Part shown: positions 38,401 through 51,674 of the stretch, piece by piece
How the letters are laid out: every line of letters starts with the position of its first letter
How positions within the stretch are numbered: the first letter of the stretch is position 1
DNA from: Piromyces finnis
Taxonomy: Eukaryota; Neocallimastigomycota; Neocallimastigomycetes; Neocallimastigales; Neocallimastigaceae
DNA length: 64,000 bases
Assembly: GCA_002104945.1 (NCBI GenBank)
Contig: MCFH01000003.1
Location: 1,550,001-1,614,000 of the forward strand
Reading direction: 5' to 3'
Notes under the pieces: model-generated
What the model saw: only the letters and a program-made list of their open reading frames with translations
Database searches by the model: none
What the model was told of the DNA's origin: nothing
Program-made: the position numbers and the translations under genes

Positions 38401-40473
38401 TATTCATTATTATCTAAATTTATATTTTCATCCTCATCGTCAACATCATCGCCATATCTTTTTTTCTTTTTTCCATATACTTGTTTTATTAAATCGTTTG
38501 TTTTTTGTCTATTTGTATTTAATATTTTTTATAGGATTGCAATAATATAAATAATAATAATATTTTTTTTGAAGTTTTTCAAAAAAAAAAAAGTTTATAA
38601 ATAATTAAATAATTAATATGAAAAAAAATAAAAGTGTTTATTAGAATAATTATATATTTTAATTATAATAAATTGAAAGTATAATAATCATTTTAAATAA
38701 AATTTGTCAATTTTACAATAATATATTAGGATGACATGAACCAAAGACTTTAACTGTATAAGGTTTAAAATTAAATTGTGATATATTTATTTGAAATGTT
38801 AAATGTGAACTTTGATGGGAACAAGGTTTATATTCAATAACAATATCTAGAGATCCTAATGCAGGAATGATTCCTATTTTATTATTATTTTTTTTTTTTT
38901 TAAAAAAAAATATGCAAAAAAAAAAAAAAAAAAAAAAAAATGAACAATATAGGTATAATACATATATATAATCAATTTAATTTATTAGATCAAAAAAATT
39001 TAACAAATCAAATATGTCAAGTTAGAAATGTTAGTCATTATGTTATTAATTGTATTCTTTTTTAGTTTATTTTATTAATAACAGTAATACCATAATATAG
39101 TGATTTTACCTTTTAATGGATATATATTATAAAATGGATTTGGTTCTGTTATATCTATTTTAAATTCAAAATCAATAGGAACATTGCATTTAATGGGTAT
39201 AGTTTTGGTTTTTCTAAAGGTCCATGGATTTAATATAATCATTAGTATATATAAATATTATGTGGTAATTATTTCAAAAAAAAAAAAAAACTATAAAATA
39301 TCTACGTGTAAGTTAAAGGAACATCCCCAAAATTGATCCGCTTTTTAATAAAATAGGATAAATATTAGAAGATGAATGTTTTTATTTTTAGTATGTCAAT
39401 TTTAATTTTTTCTTTTTTAATTATGTTATGTATAATAGTACTTTTGGAAATTCAATATCAGTTAATACTGGGTATCTATTTTAATTATAAGTATTTATTA
39501 TTTTTTTTTTTTTAAAAAAAAAAAAAACAATGAATATACACATTATATTATGTATTTTATATATTATTGAAATAATTTTTTCCATTATATATTATTATTA
39601 TTTTTGCTATATACCCATGAATAGGTACAACAACATTTATATCGGGTCCAATAATTTTAATTGTATCATAATAATATTTCCATTGAGTTGGGGTAAAGGA
39701 TATAAGAACCTCTTCACTCATCTGAGGGATAATATATCCCTTTTTTTTTATTATTGGTAAAATATTAAATAGAAATATATTATATTAGTACATTAAAATA
39801 AAAATTCAATATCTTTTTTTTTCTTCATACGATTCTTCCTTAATAATAATTAAAATTTACTCTTTTTTTATGTTCAATAGAAAAATTTGAAGTTTCTGGT
39901 GGTACAACATTGATTCTTATTTTTTTTGGACCTTTATTAACAATCCTAATTATCAGATATATTGTTAATAATATTAAATAATAATTGATAAAGAATATGT
40001 GTTAATAAATGTTATAAAAAAAGAACATATTTTATTATTATTATTATTTTTTTCTTCATATTATTTCGTTGTATATCCTTTAGCATTTATCTTTTTTTTC
40101 TTTATCTTTTTGATGATTAAATTTTAATGTGATATACATATTAACCTTATAAATTGCTTTTGTGTAGTATTTATATTAAATCCTGAAAAATGTATAATAG
40201 AAGGTATGCATTCTATTTTATCAGAGTAGTATAAGAAATCATCTATAATATTTATAGAAATTATGATATTTATTAGATGGTTTAATATATAATTTTTAAT
40301 ATTATAGTTAATAAATATTGAAAAAAAGGTGAAATACTTGTAATATCCTTAGAATTGCTAATAGTTGTTTTAATAAAATCGATATTTTTTGAATTTTGAA
40401 AAAAATCACCATTAAACTTAATATCATTATTGCTCGAATCAATAGTGATTTCACTATTTAAATCACTTATCAT
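35450..40473 (-). CDS. CFAP221: CFAP221/PCDP1, flagellar central-apparatus protein
   Basis: Twenty-one exons (40473-40338, 40242-40146, 39945-39861, 39739-39615, 39476-39443, 39340-39306, 39213-39110, 38873-38717, 38508-38132, 37973-37927, 37846-37780, 37659-37604, 37514-37398, 37280-37142, 37043-36985, 36891-36805, 36695-36612, 36496-36391, 36260-36169, 36077-35854, 35738-35450) join in one frame to 838 aa; human CFAP221 is about 840. The N-terminal ~255 residues form MSP/ASH-like beta domains: VVPPETSNFSIEHKK, GYIIPQMSEEVLISF, VPIHGYPVLTDIEFPK, IPIKCNVPIDFEF and ISQFNFKPYTVKVFGSC are family-typical. An acidic linker (about 258-383) and a basic, helical C-terminal half follow. In algae and animals the protein is a calmodulin-binding part of the C1d projection of the central pair and tunes flagellar beating. 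It is the second flagellum-specific gene in the window. Exons of 34 and 35 nt are unusually short. Confidence 0.93.
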
Positions 40474-41828
40474 TTTTCTTTTTTTACAGTATCTATAATA
40501 AAAATGTATTTGTATATATTTGTTTTAACAAAATAAATGGTATACAAAATGAATCATCTAGTATAGTAGTATAGTATATCCAAAAATTATGACCTTTAAT
40601 AAAATATCAATATTTCATTAATATAATAATAATCTTTTAAAAATCTTTAACCAAAATTGTATATTGTGCTTTTTTTTTTTTTTTATAATTTATACAATAT
40701 AAAAAATATACAAATATATATATATGTGAATATAATTATTTATATCTTTTATATAAAATGTACAATTATTTTAATAGTATTTTTTAGTATTATTATTTTT
40801 AAATATTAAAACAATTATTTAATAAAAAAAGTTTATAGAAAGAAAAAAGTATAAATGGGTGTGAATGCTATCCTTAATTGTTTCAAATAATTAATGATAA
40901 ACTTTATTTGGTAGTAATCCAAGGTTTAATAGGAAAAATAAATATAATTCTAAACCATTTTTTTTTTTTTACAAATATTTTTTATACATGAATTAATAGA
41001 GTATATGTCCCATCATGGTTTTAAAACTCAGATGAAAGATAATAATAAAATTCTTGAGTTACTTAAAAAAAATTAATAATGTAGGACAAAAGTAACCAAG
41101 AAAGAAAAGAAAAAAAAAAAAAGTCTAAAAAATTCATTTTTAATAGAATTACTATATAATTTCAATCATCGTTATTATTATCATTTTATCATTGTTCTTA
41201 TTATTATCATTGTTATTATTACTATTCCTATGGATTATTTATAATGTAAATATATATTATGTTAAAAATATTAATCTGCCTAAAGTGTTGCCTGCTTTAT
41301 TTTTCTTTACCTATTACTAAACCACCAATACAATTTTATTTTATTTTATTAAAAAAAAAATTTTTTTTTTTTGTAAACTTTATATAATTTTATTAAATTT
41401 GAAATTTCAAAATTTAAAGATTGAAGATACTCAAATTTATACTTTTATCTATAATAGAATTTCATTTTTAAACTATAATATATATTTAAAAAAAATTGAA
41501 ATATTGAAAAGTGTTAAGAATATATTAATAATAAACAGTAAATAAAATCATTATAATAATAATAATAATAAAAAAGAACTTCAAAATGATTTCATCTTCA
41601 TAATTATAAAAAAAATTTACAAAAATTTCATTATAAAATCATATCATAAATTTTTGTTTTAATTCAAAGCAAATCATTATTCATTCAATTTAATATCTTA
41701 TACCTCATATTTATTAGAAAATCCGTTATATTAATATATATCTTTTTACTCATTCAACAAAAAAGAAAAAAAAAATAAACCCTTTTTAATAATTTTTAAT
41801 TAATATACCTATACATATTATTTCTAAT
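40474..41828. other. Intergenic, divergent promoters of CFAP221 and the securin candidate
   Basis: 1.35 kb between two divergent starts. AT-rich with T-runs and short ATT/TTA tracts; no coding frame is seen. Confidence 0.6.
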
Positions 41829-43966
41829 ATGTTAAGAGCTATTCTCTCAAATAGGCTTTCATCAAACAATGAAGCCAAAGAAAATCGTACACTTCATAAA
41901 ACTCCAAGTAAAAAAGCATTAAATAAGACAAGTAATTATTATTAATAACAATATATATTTTTATTATTTTTAAATATAATCCTATTTATATATTTTAATA
42001 GAAATTTTCAATTTTGAATTTTTCTTGTAATCTACCTTTACACTAATAAATATATTTATTAAATATATTGTTTTGAAAACTTTTTTTCTTGTTTGTTTAT
42101 ATATCTTTATATATATATTAATATTATACATATTCTATTATTTTATCAAGTTGGTAGTAATAAAACTGGAAAAAAATTAAACAAGTTACAAGCTTATAAT
42201 TCAGACTTTAATGCTTTAAACATTATTAATGATGAAAAAGATTTAATTAAGCAAAATAGTTTAAAAACACCCTTAAAAATTAATAAGCAACGAGCACCAT
42301 TATCAAACATTGAAAAAGCAAATGTTAAAGAAAAATCTATTAAAAATTTAAATAATCAATTAAGAAAGACATCTCATTCTGCTAAAAAGAAATCTTGTCA
42401 AATTTTAACAACCCCTTCTTCTCAAAAAATCAGTAAAATAAATAATGAAAACAACAATGAAAATGTAAACTTACATGGACTTAAACGTCAAAATTCACTT
42501 AATCATTTAACACTTACACCAACTCTTCCTAATACATTAAAGAAAAGTCATAGTTTTGATATTAAAAGCCAAAATGCTTCGGAATTAAAAGAAAATATAT
42601 TTATTACACATATGAAAAAAAATATTTTAGAAGATAATAAAAATTCAACAGATGATGATATTGAATATATGCCACCTTCATTATCTCACTTGGGTAATTT
42701 ATCACTTTTATATATTTTACCTTTTTTTTTTATATTACTATTTCAAAATAAATTTTCAAATTAATTAAATAAATATTTTATTTTTTTTTTTCTAATAAAT
42801 AGAAGAAAAGGTAGAACCAAAATATAAAATTGATTATAAAGATTTATTAAAGTTTAGACCAGCTACCCTAGTAGATTCTGATATTTTTAAACGTGTTAAT
42901 GAAGAAATTGATATTAATTTAGATCCAGAAACAAATTTATTAAAAACAAAGAGTACGTTTTTTTCTATTATATACTGTATAGTAAAAAAAAAAAAAAGAG
43001 TATCATTAACAATAATATATTATTTTTTATAATACTATTATTATTACTATTACTATTACTATTACTATTACTATTACTATTACTATTACTATTACTATTA
43101 CTATTACTATTACTATTACTATTACTATTACTATTACTATTACTATTACTATTACTATTACTATTACTATTACTATTACTATTACTATTACTATTACTAT
43201 TACTATTACTATTACTATTACTATTACTATTACTATTACTATTACTATTACTATTACTATTACTATTACTATTACTATTACTATTACTATTACTATTACT
43301 ATTACTATTACTATTACTATTACTATTACTATTACTATTACTATTACTATTACTATTACTATTACTATTACTATTACTATTACTATTACTATTACTATTA
43401 CTATTACTATTACTATTACTATTACTATTACTATTACTATTACTATTACTATTACTATTACTATTACTATTACTATTACTATTACTATTACTATTACTAT
43501 TACTATTACTATTACTATTACTATTACTATTACTATTATTATTATTATTATTATTATTTTCCTTTTTTTTTTTATAAATAAAAGATTTTGAATTCGTAGA
43601 TGATTTTGTAATTGATTTTAATTCTATCGATAAAGAATCCAAGGATAAAACTATCAATTCCGAAAAAAAGGATACCGATAGTAAAGATCTTAAGAAAAAA
43701 GATAAAAAAGAAGTAAATAAAAATCTTCAAGAGAAATTATCTCAAGATTTTAATTTAAGTTTTGAAGAAGCATCAGATGGTTAGTTAGATTTATTATAAA
43801 TCTATTTCGTTATATATAATTTTTTTTTTTATTGTTATTCTAATATCCATCATTTTAATTCTATTTATTTTCATTTTATTTAATATTAGAGGAAGAAATT
43901 AAATTACCTGATTTTCTTACTACTGATGATAAAGATGCCTTATATTTTGATGAAATTAATCTTTAA
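41829..43966 (+). CDS. Securin (Pds1/Cut2-like) candidate
   Basis: Five exons (41829-41931, 42151-42693, 42803-42952, 43585-43779, 43890-43966) give 355 aa. The protein is basic and disordered in its N-terminal half and acidic at the C-terminus. APC/C degrons are visible: a KEN box at residues 17-19 (AKENRTLHKTP), an RxxL at 3-6 and a strong D-box at 82-88 (RAPLSNIEK). A motif DDDIEYMPPSLSHL then acidic, hydrophobic patches (YKIDYKDLLKFRP, EIKLPDFLTTDD) resembles the separase-binding region of fungal securins. Securin holds separase inactive until anaphase, when the APC/C destroys it. Securins diverge fast, so this rests on layout and short motifs; another APC/C substrate is possible. Intron 3 (632 bp) contains a large hexamer array. 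Basic KKK/KRQ patches suggest nuclear import. Confidence 0.6.
43041..43548. repeat. Near-perfect (TACTAT)n hexanucleotide array in a securin intron
   Basis: About 82 uninterrupted copies of the hexamer TACTAT (about 43041-43536), flanked on both sides by ATT trinucleotides. The array is between the donor at 42953 and acceptor at 43584. An apparent Ser/Asn-repeat frame on the - strand starts at a non-ATG codon and overlaps the next securin exon, so it is not taken as coding. Confidence 0.95.
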
Positions 43967-44689
43967 ATATAATTCATATTATTAGTCTCTCTATATAAAA
44001 TATATACATTCTATATATCATTATTTAAATATCATAGTTTATATGTATTGTTACCCATTTCTCACACAACTTTTCCTTTATACTAAATTAAAATTATATA
44101 ATTTTGTATATATATTTATATAATCATACAATCCTAATCAATCTTTTTTAAATAATAAAATAATAATATATCATATAGTTTTTTTTTCTTTTATTAAAAT
44201 AATAATGTTATTTTTATGTACTATCTTTTCTTTTTATATAAACTAAAATAAAACTATATCTTCATTATACCTAATAATTAATCTAATAAATTATAAATAT
44301 TTTTATGTGCCAACATATATATATATATTTGTAATTTGATAATATATATTATATTGTATAATAAAGTTTATTCTATTTAAAATAGAAAACGTTTTAAAGA
44401 TACTTGATAGTATGAAGGTATTTAGAAACTATATATTATGGTATTATTAAAATATTTTTTTTTTTGTTATAAAAATAGTTTGGACCTTTTATTAGGAAAA
44501 AAAATAATATAAAAATATAGATTAATTTTTTTTTTTTTTTCAATTTCTATAAATTACATTAATGTATAATGTAATGTAATTAATCAATAATATAACATAT
44601 TATTGTTTTTTTTTTCTATTAAAATTAATTTTTTTTTTTTATTACTTTATTTTTTTAACTAAATTAACAATAAATATAATAATATAAAG
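43967..44689. other. Intergenic, tandem genes
   Basis: The 3' flank of the securin candidate and the 5' region of SmB. AT-rich with T-runs at 44457-44465, 44525-44540 and 44629-44640; nothing coding. Confidence 0.6.
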
Positions 44690-46868
44690 ATGGTAAGTAA
44701 AAACCTGAATTATTTTAATTTAGTAATTTACTAAATTATTGTTGTATATCGATACATTTCTATTATTTATTGTATATATTTGAGTACATTTCAGATATAT
44801 ATATTTGATCACAATTATTAAAAGTCGATTTAAATTATTTTATCAGAAATTAATGGATGACAGGATTGATTAAAAATTCAAAAAAAAAAAAAAAGTACAT
44901 TATTCCGTCACTTAAAAAAAAAATAATTGATTATTTAAGAGAAATAATAAGAACCTAATATGCATTAATAGTTGAAATATTTTCAATTTTATACAATATT
45001 TATAGAAATAAATATAAAAATAGAAATATAATAAATGAAATCTATGAAATTTTAATATTAGTATAATTATCCATCGTATAAAATTAAAAATTTTAATCGA
45101 TTCACTTAATAAAATGTTTATTTATATATATATTTTAAATTATCAAACTAGACTTTAACAAAGAAATCAAGAATGGCGACTATCATAAATAGTCGTATTA
45201 AAGTTACCATTCAAGATAGTAGAACCTTTGTTGGTCAAATGTTAGCATTTGATAAGTATATGAATTTAGTACTTGCAGATTGTGAAGAATTCAGAAAAAT
45301 CAAATCAAAAGGAAAAGCTAATGCTAATCAAGGTGATAGAGAAGAAAAACGTGCTTTAGGTTTAGTTATTCTTCGTGGTGAAATTATTGTTAATCTTAGT
45401 GTTGTTGCTCCACCACCAGCTAAAGCTCCAAAGCCAAAAACTACTATTAATGTACAAACTCCAGGTATTAGTAGACCAGCTGGTAGAGGTATTTCAGCTG
45501 CTGCAAGTATGTATTTTTTTTTGTCATACCTTTTTTTTATATAAAAATTTGTGAATATTTCTCAATTACCAAAAAAAAAAAATATAATAATAATTTTTTC
45601 CTGGTAGATTTTATTATTTTTATTTTTTTTTAAGCATTTTATTATTTTGATTAAACATTGGAATTCATAAAATTTAGATTAAAATTTTAAAATCTCTTTA
45701 ATTATTTTTCAATTGAAAGAAAATGTTTGATTTAATATTTTATTCAAATTACTATTTTCGAATTCTTTTTCTCTCTCTCTTTTTTTTTGATATGATAATT
45801 AATGCTTTATAAAATATCTTTAAAAATATAGGTTTAGCCGGTCCAGTTAGAGGTTTAGGTGGTCCAGCTCAACAAATTATGCAACCAATGGGTATGGTAC
45901 CACCACAAGGTGCTTTCGGTAGAGGTGTTCAACCACAACCAGGTGCTCCAAGCATTATAAGACCACCAATGTATAGACCACAAGCACAAGGTATGCCACC
46001 AATGAATATGCCACCACAAGGTTTTAGACCACAAATGAGACCACCACAAATGGTAATATTTTTTTTTCTTAATTTTTATAATTTAAACAGATACTGTTTT
46101 ATTATATGTGCGATGAATTATAAAAGAAGCTTAAAATTAGTTTATTAACAATTTTTTTTTTTAAATTTTATTTTTAAATATTTTTTTCCGAAATAAATAT
46201 ATCTATTTCACTATTTATGACATTTATGACAATACATCGATATTTTAATTTAACAATAAATTATAAATATTTTTAAAAAACAACAACAACACTAATAACA
46301 CCAACAACACCAACAAAAAAATAAACATCATCATTATTAATATCAAAAATACAATAAATTTTATTTTAAAAATTTATTCATATTCAAAATGAAACACCCT
46401 TTAAAAATTGTATTACATTTATTTTCAATTATAATGTTAATATTGTAAATGTATGCTTTTATTTCACAATGATTTATATTATATCAACTAAATATGCATT
46501 TCATATTTATATACATACCTTTGTAATCATCAACAAATATAAAATCACTATGTTGAACATGATACTATCAAAACAAATTCATTAAATCATTTCATCAATA
46601 ATATATATATTTAATCCATTTTTAATTGTTCCAATTTATTTAATACTATGATTTATCACTATGTTTATCAATCCTCATCAACCTTATTATTATGCATAAT
46701 ATTTCATATTTTAAACATTTCTCAAAAAATCATGATCATAATTTCACAACCTTTATGACTTTAATTATTTAAACGAAATAGGGTGTTCCACCACAATTTG
46801 GTGTTGGTAGAGGTACTTTCCCAATGCCACAAAACCCAGCAGCTTTCCGTCCACGCCCAGCTAAATAA
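44690..46868 (+). CDS. SNRPB: Spliceosomal Sm protein B/B' (SmB)
   Basis: Four exons: 44690-44692 (the ATG alone), 45152-45506, 45832-46052, 46782-46868, giving 221 aa; human SmB is about 231-240. Joining ATG to the TAG acceptor at 45151 restores [19 protein letters not shown], which lines up with the universal SmB start MTVGKSSKMLQHIDYRMR. The Met at 45173, the first ATG inside exon 2, would remove these residues. Sm1 ([19 protein letters not shown]) and Sm2 ([17 protein letters not shown]) motifs are complete, separated by a basic loop. The tail is rich in Pro, Met and Gly ([23 protein letters not shown]) as in SmB/B'. It is part of the seven-member Sm ring on U1, U2, U4 and U5 snRNAs. Introns of 459, 325 and 729 bp are long for this window. 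Confidence 0.95.
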
Positions 46869-49206
46869 ATATAATTTTATTCAGTAAAAAAAAAAAAAAA
46901 GATGACATTGACAATAATTATAAATATTTAATGAAAAAAGTTCAATCATCATCATTTCCTTTATATACACACTTTTTTTATATTTTATTATTAAAACCAC
47001 ACTTATAAATAATGATATGATATCTATTTTTTTACTTTTTGTAATTTTTTTTTTTTTACTTTATTATTATGCAAATAATTTTTTTTTACAAATAAATAAA
47101 AAATAAATACTTAAAAAAAAAAAAAAAAACAAACATCTACGACTCTATCTTTCCCATTTATTATTATTATGAATATTATTATTGATTGCTTATTTTTGAA
47201 CTTTTATATAAGGAAAAAGAAAGTAAGCGTTGAAGTCATTTTTATTTTAAATATTTTTGATGCGTTTCATCAAATATATAACTAAATAAAAATATATATA
47301 TATATAAATAATTTTTTTAAATAGAGATGTTTATCATTCTAATTTTAAAAGAGTTCCATAGGTTCTGTAGGTTCTGTAAGTTCCATAGGCTTCATTGATA
47401 TTTTTTTTAATTGTATCGTATCGTAGCATCCTTCATGTAGGCGATATACTTTTTTTCACCTTATTCGTCTCTTTTAAAGCATCTTTTTCAATTTTCAATT
47501 TTCCTCCCTTTTTTTTTAAAAAATTTTTTTAATAAATCCATATATTAAATTATATTACAATATATTTATTAATATAAAAATTATTATTGTTTTTAATAAA
47601 ATTAATAATTAAAATTAAATTATTAATAAAAAAAAAAAGATAAAAAAAAAAAATCTTTTTTTTGAACTTTTCTTTTTTTTTTAAAAAAGAAAAAAAAAAA
47701 TAGGTGCAATTTTAGTTATCGATAATGATATTTTAACGAAAAAGTAGCAAGAAGCATAAACCTATTTTATTATTAAATATAAAAAAAAAGAAAGAAGAAA
47801 AAGTAAAGGAAACAATAAAAAAATATTTTTTTTTTCAAAAGAATTAACTGTCATATAAACTATAAAATTTTATTTTAAAAGTAAGCATTTATCCTATTAT
47901 TTAGTGGAAAGAAAAAAAAAAAAAAACCAACATTTAATATTCGTTCACTATTGAAGTATTATTATTTTTTTTTAAAGAACTATATACTCTTTTTTTTTTT
48001 ATGGATATTGCATAGTTACAAAAAAAGTTATTAAGAAATTAACAATACAATATTTCAACAAAATTTCGATAGAGAAGTTGATAGTCCATTACCAAAAAAA
48101 AAAAAAAAAAAAAAAAAAAACAGTCAAAATATATATACTAAAAATTAAGAAAATTTCAATACATAGTTTAAAATGAAATATATAAAAGACAACAATAATT
48201 TATTATTTTTCATATAAAAAGAATTAGAAATATTAACTAATGAAAAAAAAAAAAGTTAAAAATTAAAAATAAAAATGAATAACAAGGCTAGAGGAAATTT
48301 CGAGGAATATTTTTTTTTAATAAAAAAAAAACAATTAGGAAATTTTTGAAAAATAAAAAAAAAAAAAAAAAAAAAAATAAAAACATGTAGGCTATATAAC
48401 GAAAAGCAAGAGAGAAAACAAAACAATAGTCTTGATAATAATACAAAAATATTTAATAGTAAACCAAATATATAAAAGAACAAATTAACTTTTTATAGAT
48501 ATTTTTTTTTTTTTTTAAAAAAGAAACCTTTTCAATAAATTATTTTAAAAATTAATTGTTATATATATTTAGTTATAATATAAATAATAACGATATAAAT
48601 ATATGTATTTATTAATATTTTGTTCAAACTTTGAAATACTAACTTTTTTGTCATTTTAATATTTTATATTTTATACCTATATATTTATATTCATTTATAT
48701 ATATGTATATAATATATCTGTTATATTATATTGTGTCGTATACAAGGCTCAATTTTATATATTAAAATATTTTCTATATTTTTATTTTCGAACAAGTAAT
48801 AGATATAAATACTTTTTATCCTTTAAACGTTGAAAAAAGTTATTAATATTGAAATATTATACATCGATATTCATTATTTATATTTATATATATAAAAGAT
48901 AGTCACTTTTTGATAAAATAAAATATTAGTTTATCCAATTTTAGAAATTCAGTTTATTAAATATTTTTTATTTTTATATTTAAAACAGTAAAGTGAAAAT
49001 AGCCTTTTTTTTTTCTTTTTGTTTTCTATTATTATAATTATTATTTCTAACGATATATAAAAGAATAATTGTCTTTTATTCATAATAATAAATAGATTAT
49101 AATCATAGTTTATAAATTTTAATAGTTAATAATAGTAATAAAATAGTAATAATAAAAAAAAAACATCCTTTTATTTGATAATATTATAATTTAATTGTGA
49201 TAATAA

Positions 49207-49240
<34 letters not shown>

Positions 49241-49244
49241 TAAA
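46869..49244. other. Intergenic, tandem genes
   Basis: 2.4 kb of very AT-rich DNA with long A- and T-runs. The only compositional oddity is a 9-bp repeat near 47351-47390 that encodes a 16-codon frame on the - strand (see findings). No gene is called. Confidence 0.6.
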
Positions 49245-49748
49245 ATGGGTAATTGCTTAACAAAACAAGAGGAAGAAAATGTTCGCTTTGAAACTGCAGC
49301 ATCTACTGGAGGTGGTGGTACAACTCAAACAAATATTTTAAAAGGTATTAAAAATAAATGTATATACACACATACACATACACACACATATATATATATA
49401 TATATTATATTATATTATATTATATTAGCATAATATATTCATTTTTATTTTATTATATTTTATTTTGTCTATAGAGGGTAATAAAAAACTTGTTCCAATT
49501 TCAACTTATTCATGGAAATCCGATAAACCAATGACTAAGGATGATGTTAATAAACGTCGTGAAGAATTTTGGTTAACCTCACCAAATTATAATGTAGGTA
49601 GAAGAAATTCAATACAAGTTTTGAAATATACAATTATTATTATCATTATTATTTAATTATTAGGAACTTATTATAAAACTTTTATTCTATTTTTTTTTTT
49701 TTATTTTATTTTATTATGAATAATAATAATGATGATAATCTTAATCCA

Positions 49749-49785
<37 letters not shown>

Positions 49786-50497
49786 TAAAATAAAAATAAA
49801 ATAGGGTAGACAAGAAATTTGGCAAGCATTAAAAGCTATTTGTGAAACTGATTCATTAGAATTAGCTCAAGTTATTGCAGATTCTGCTGGTATTACTATT
49901 CCAACTGGTAAATTAACGGATGGTTGTTATGATGAACTTGGTAATCAATATATTGTTCCTAACTTTTGCTTAATTGAACCTTCTAATCTTGTTGAAAAGT
50001 CAAGTGCCAACGATATTAATCAACCACTTCTTGCCAATGAAGAAGGTGGTAGTCAAGAATCATTATCCGTACCACTAGGCAATGAAAAAGCTACTACATC
50101 AACCACCGCCGCCATAGATCATTCCACAAACCATTCTGCTAATAATAAATATTATACAAAGGATGAAGATGGTATTCTTATTACAAAATTAGCTATGGAT
50201 GCTGGAGGTAAAACCTCATTAGCTAAAAATGGAAATGGTGGAAGTGATGGTAATAATGCCATGACCACTCTTCGACTCAGTAATAATAAAGATATTAAGC
50301 TAATTATAAATAAGATGGATACCATTCAACAACTTATTAAAATTATTGAAAAAAGTGAAGAACTCGGAGATGATAAGAATAATATTCGTATTATTGTAAA
50401 GGGTAAAGTTTTAGTTAAAAGTAGTAAACTTTATGATGATTTAGTTCAAGATGGATCGATCAGTATTGTTCAAGTCTTTATTTCTCCAAAGAATTAA
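49245..50497 (+). CDS. UBTD1: UBTD-like ubiquitin-domain protein, probably N-myristoylated
   Basis: Three exons (49245-49344, 49475-49593, 49805-50497) give 303 aa, longer than human UBTD1/2 (about 227-234). The start MGNCLTK fits N-myristoylation at Gly2 plus palmitoylation at Cys4, as in the family (MGGCVG or MGNCVG). The conserved core follows: WKSDKPMTKDDVNKRREEFW, GRQEIWQALKAICE, LELAQVIADSAGITIPTGKL, then DGCYDELGNQYIVPNFCL near residue 125. A Ser/Asn/Thr-rich linker of about 70 residues leads to a C-terminal ubiquitin-like fold (about 220-303: TLRLSNNKDIKLIINKMDTI ending VQVFISP). UBTD proteins bind E2 enzymes and modulate ubiquitination at membranes. The linker accounts for the extra length. 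Which of the animal paralogues it matches cannot be told. Confidence 0.92.
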
Positions 50498-51071
50498 ACC
50501 ACCTTGAAAAAAAAAAAAAATTTTTTTTTTAAGTTATAACCATAACAGTATTAATAATAACACACCTACTACTACTACCAACAACACTACCAACAATAAT
50601 CAAAATAATAATCAAAATTAAATAAATAAATAAATAAAAAAAAAACCTTTATCAAAATCATATAATATTTACCTATTTATCCTCTATTTTATATACTTAT
50701 CCATTATATCCATAGGAATTTTATATATTTTTTATTCTATTTTAACCCCTCTCTCTCTTTGTTTTTTTTTCTTTTTTAATTATGAAAAATCAATAGAATG
50801 TTTTATTGATATTTTTATTTAATTCAAAAAAAAAAAAAAAAAAAAAAAAAAATTTACAAATAATAATAAAAGAAAAAAGAAAATACCAAAATAGTCTACA
50901 AAATATAAAAAATAAAAGTTTATCTCTCCAAAAAAGAAAGAAAAGAAAAAAAATAATACAATATCCATATTAATATATATCGTATAAAATACTTTTTTTT
51001 TTTTTTTATCTTATTATTTTTATTATCCTTTAATATTTATATTTTATTCATTTTACAAATTAGAATAATGG

Positions 51072-51106
<35 letters not shown>

Positions 51107-51640
51107 TTATGGATTATATTGAAAAATAAAGAAAAATAAAATAAACTGAAAATAAATAAATAAAATATATGTATCCATATTTTCTAGTTTTTTTTTTTTT
51201 AATATAGTTGTCATAATAATATTGATAATCAGTTGTTAAATAACAATAATGATCATCCTTAGAGTATTATATGTATTTTTTGAGAACCTAAATATTAAAT
51301 ATTATTGCCTATGAATAAATAACAATACATACATATTATTTTTTTGTTATAGGAGTACTATATATGTTTTACAATAACAAAAAAGAATAATAAATAAATG
51401 AAAAAAAAAAAAGTTTTATTGTTTTACTATTTTATAGTTAAAAAAGGCTTTCTCTTTAAAATAATATTCATCATTTTTTTCCTCTCTTCTTTTTTTTCTT
51501 TCTTTTTAATCTATGTACATTTAATAGTATATTAAAGGATGTGTAGATATAAAAAATTAAGAAAAAAAAAATTTATATATATATGTTCATTTATTTATTT
51601 TTATTTTTATTTTTTTCTATTCATCTTTTGTTGTTATTAG

Positions 51641-51674
<34 letters not shown>

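Noticed and set aside
42968-43657. 229-codon Ser/Asn-repeat frame on the - strand
   Set aside because: It is the reverse reading of an intronic hexamer array, starts at TTG and runs antisense into a real securin exon.
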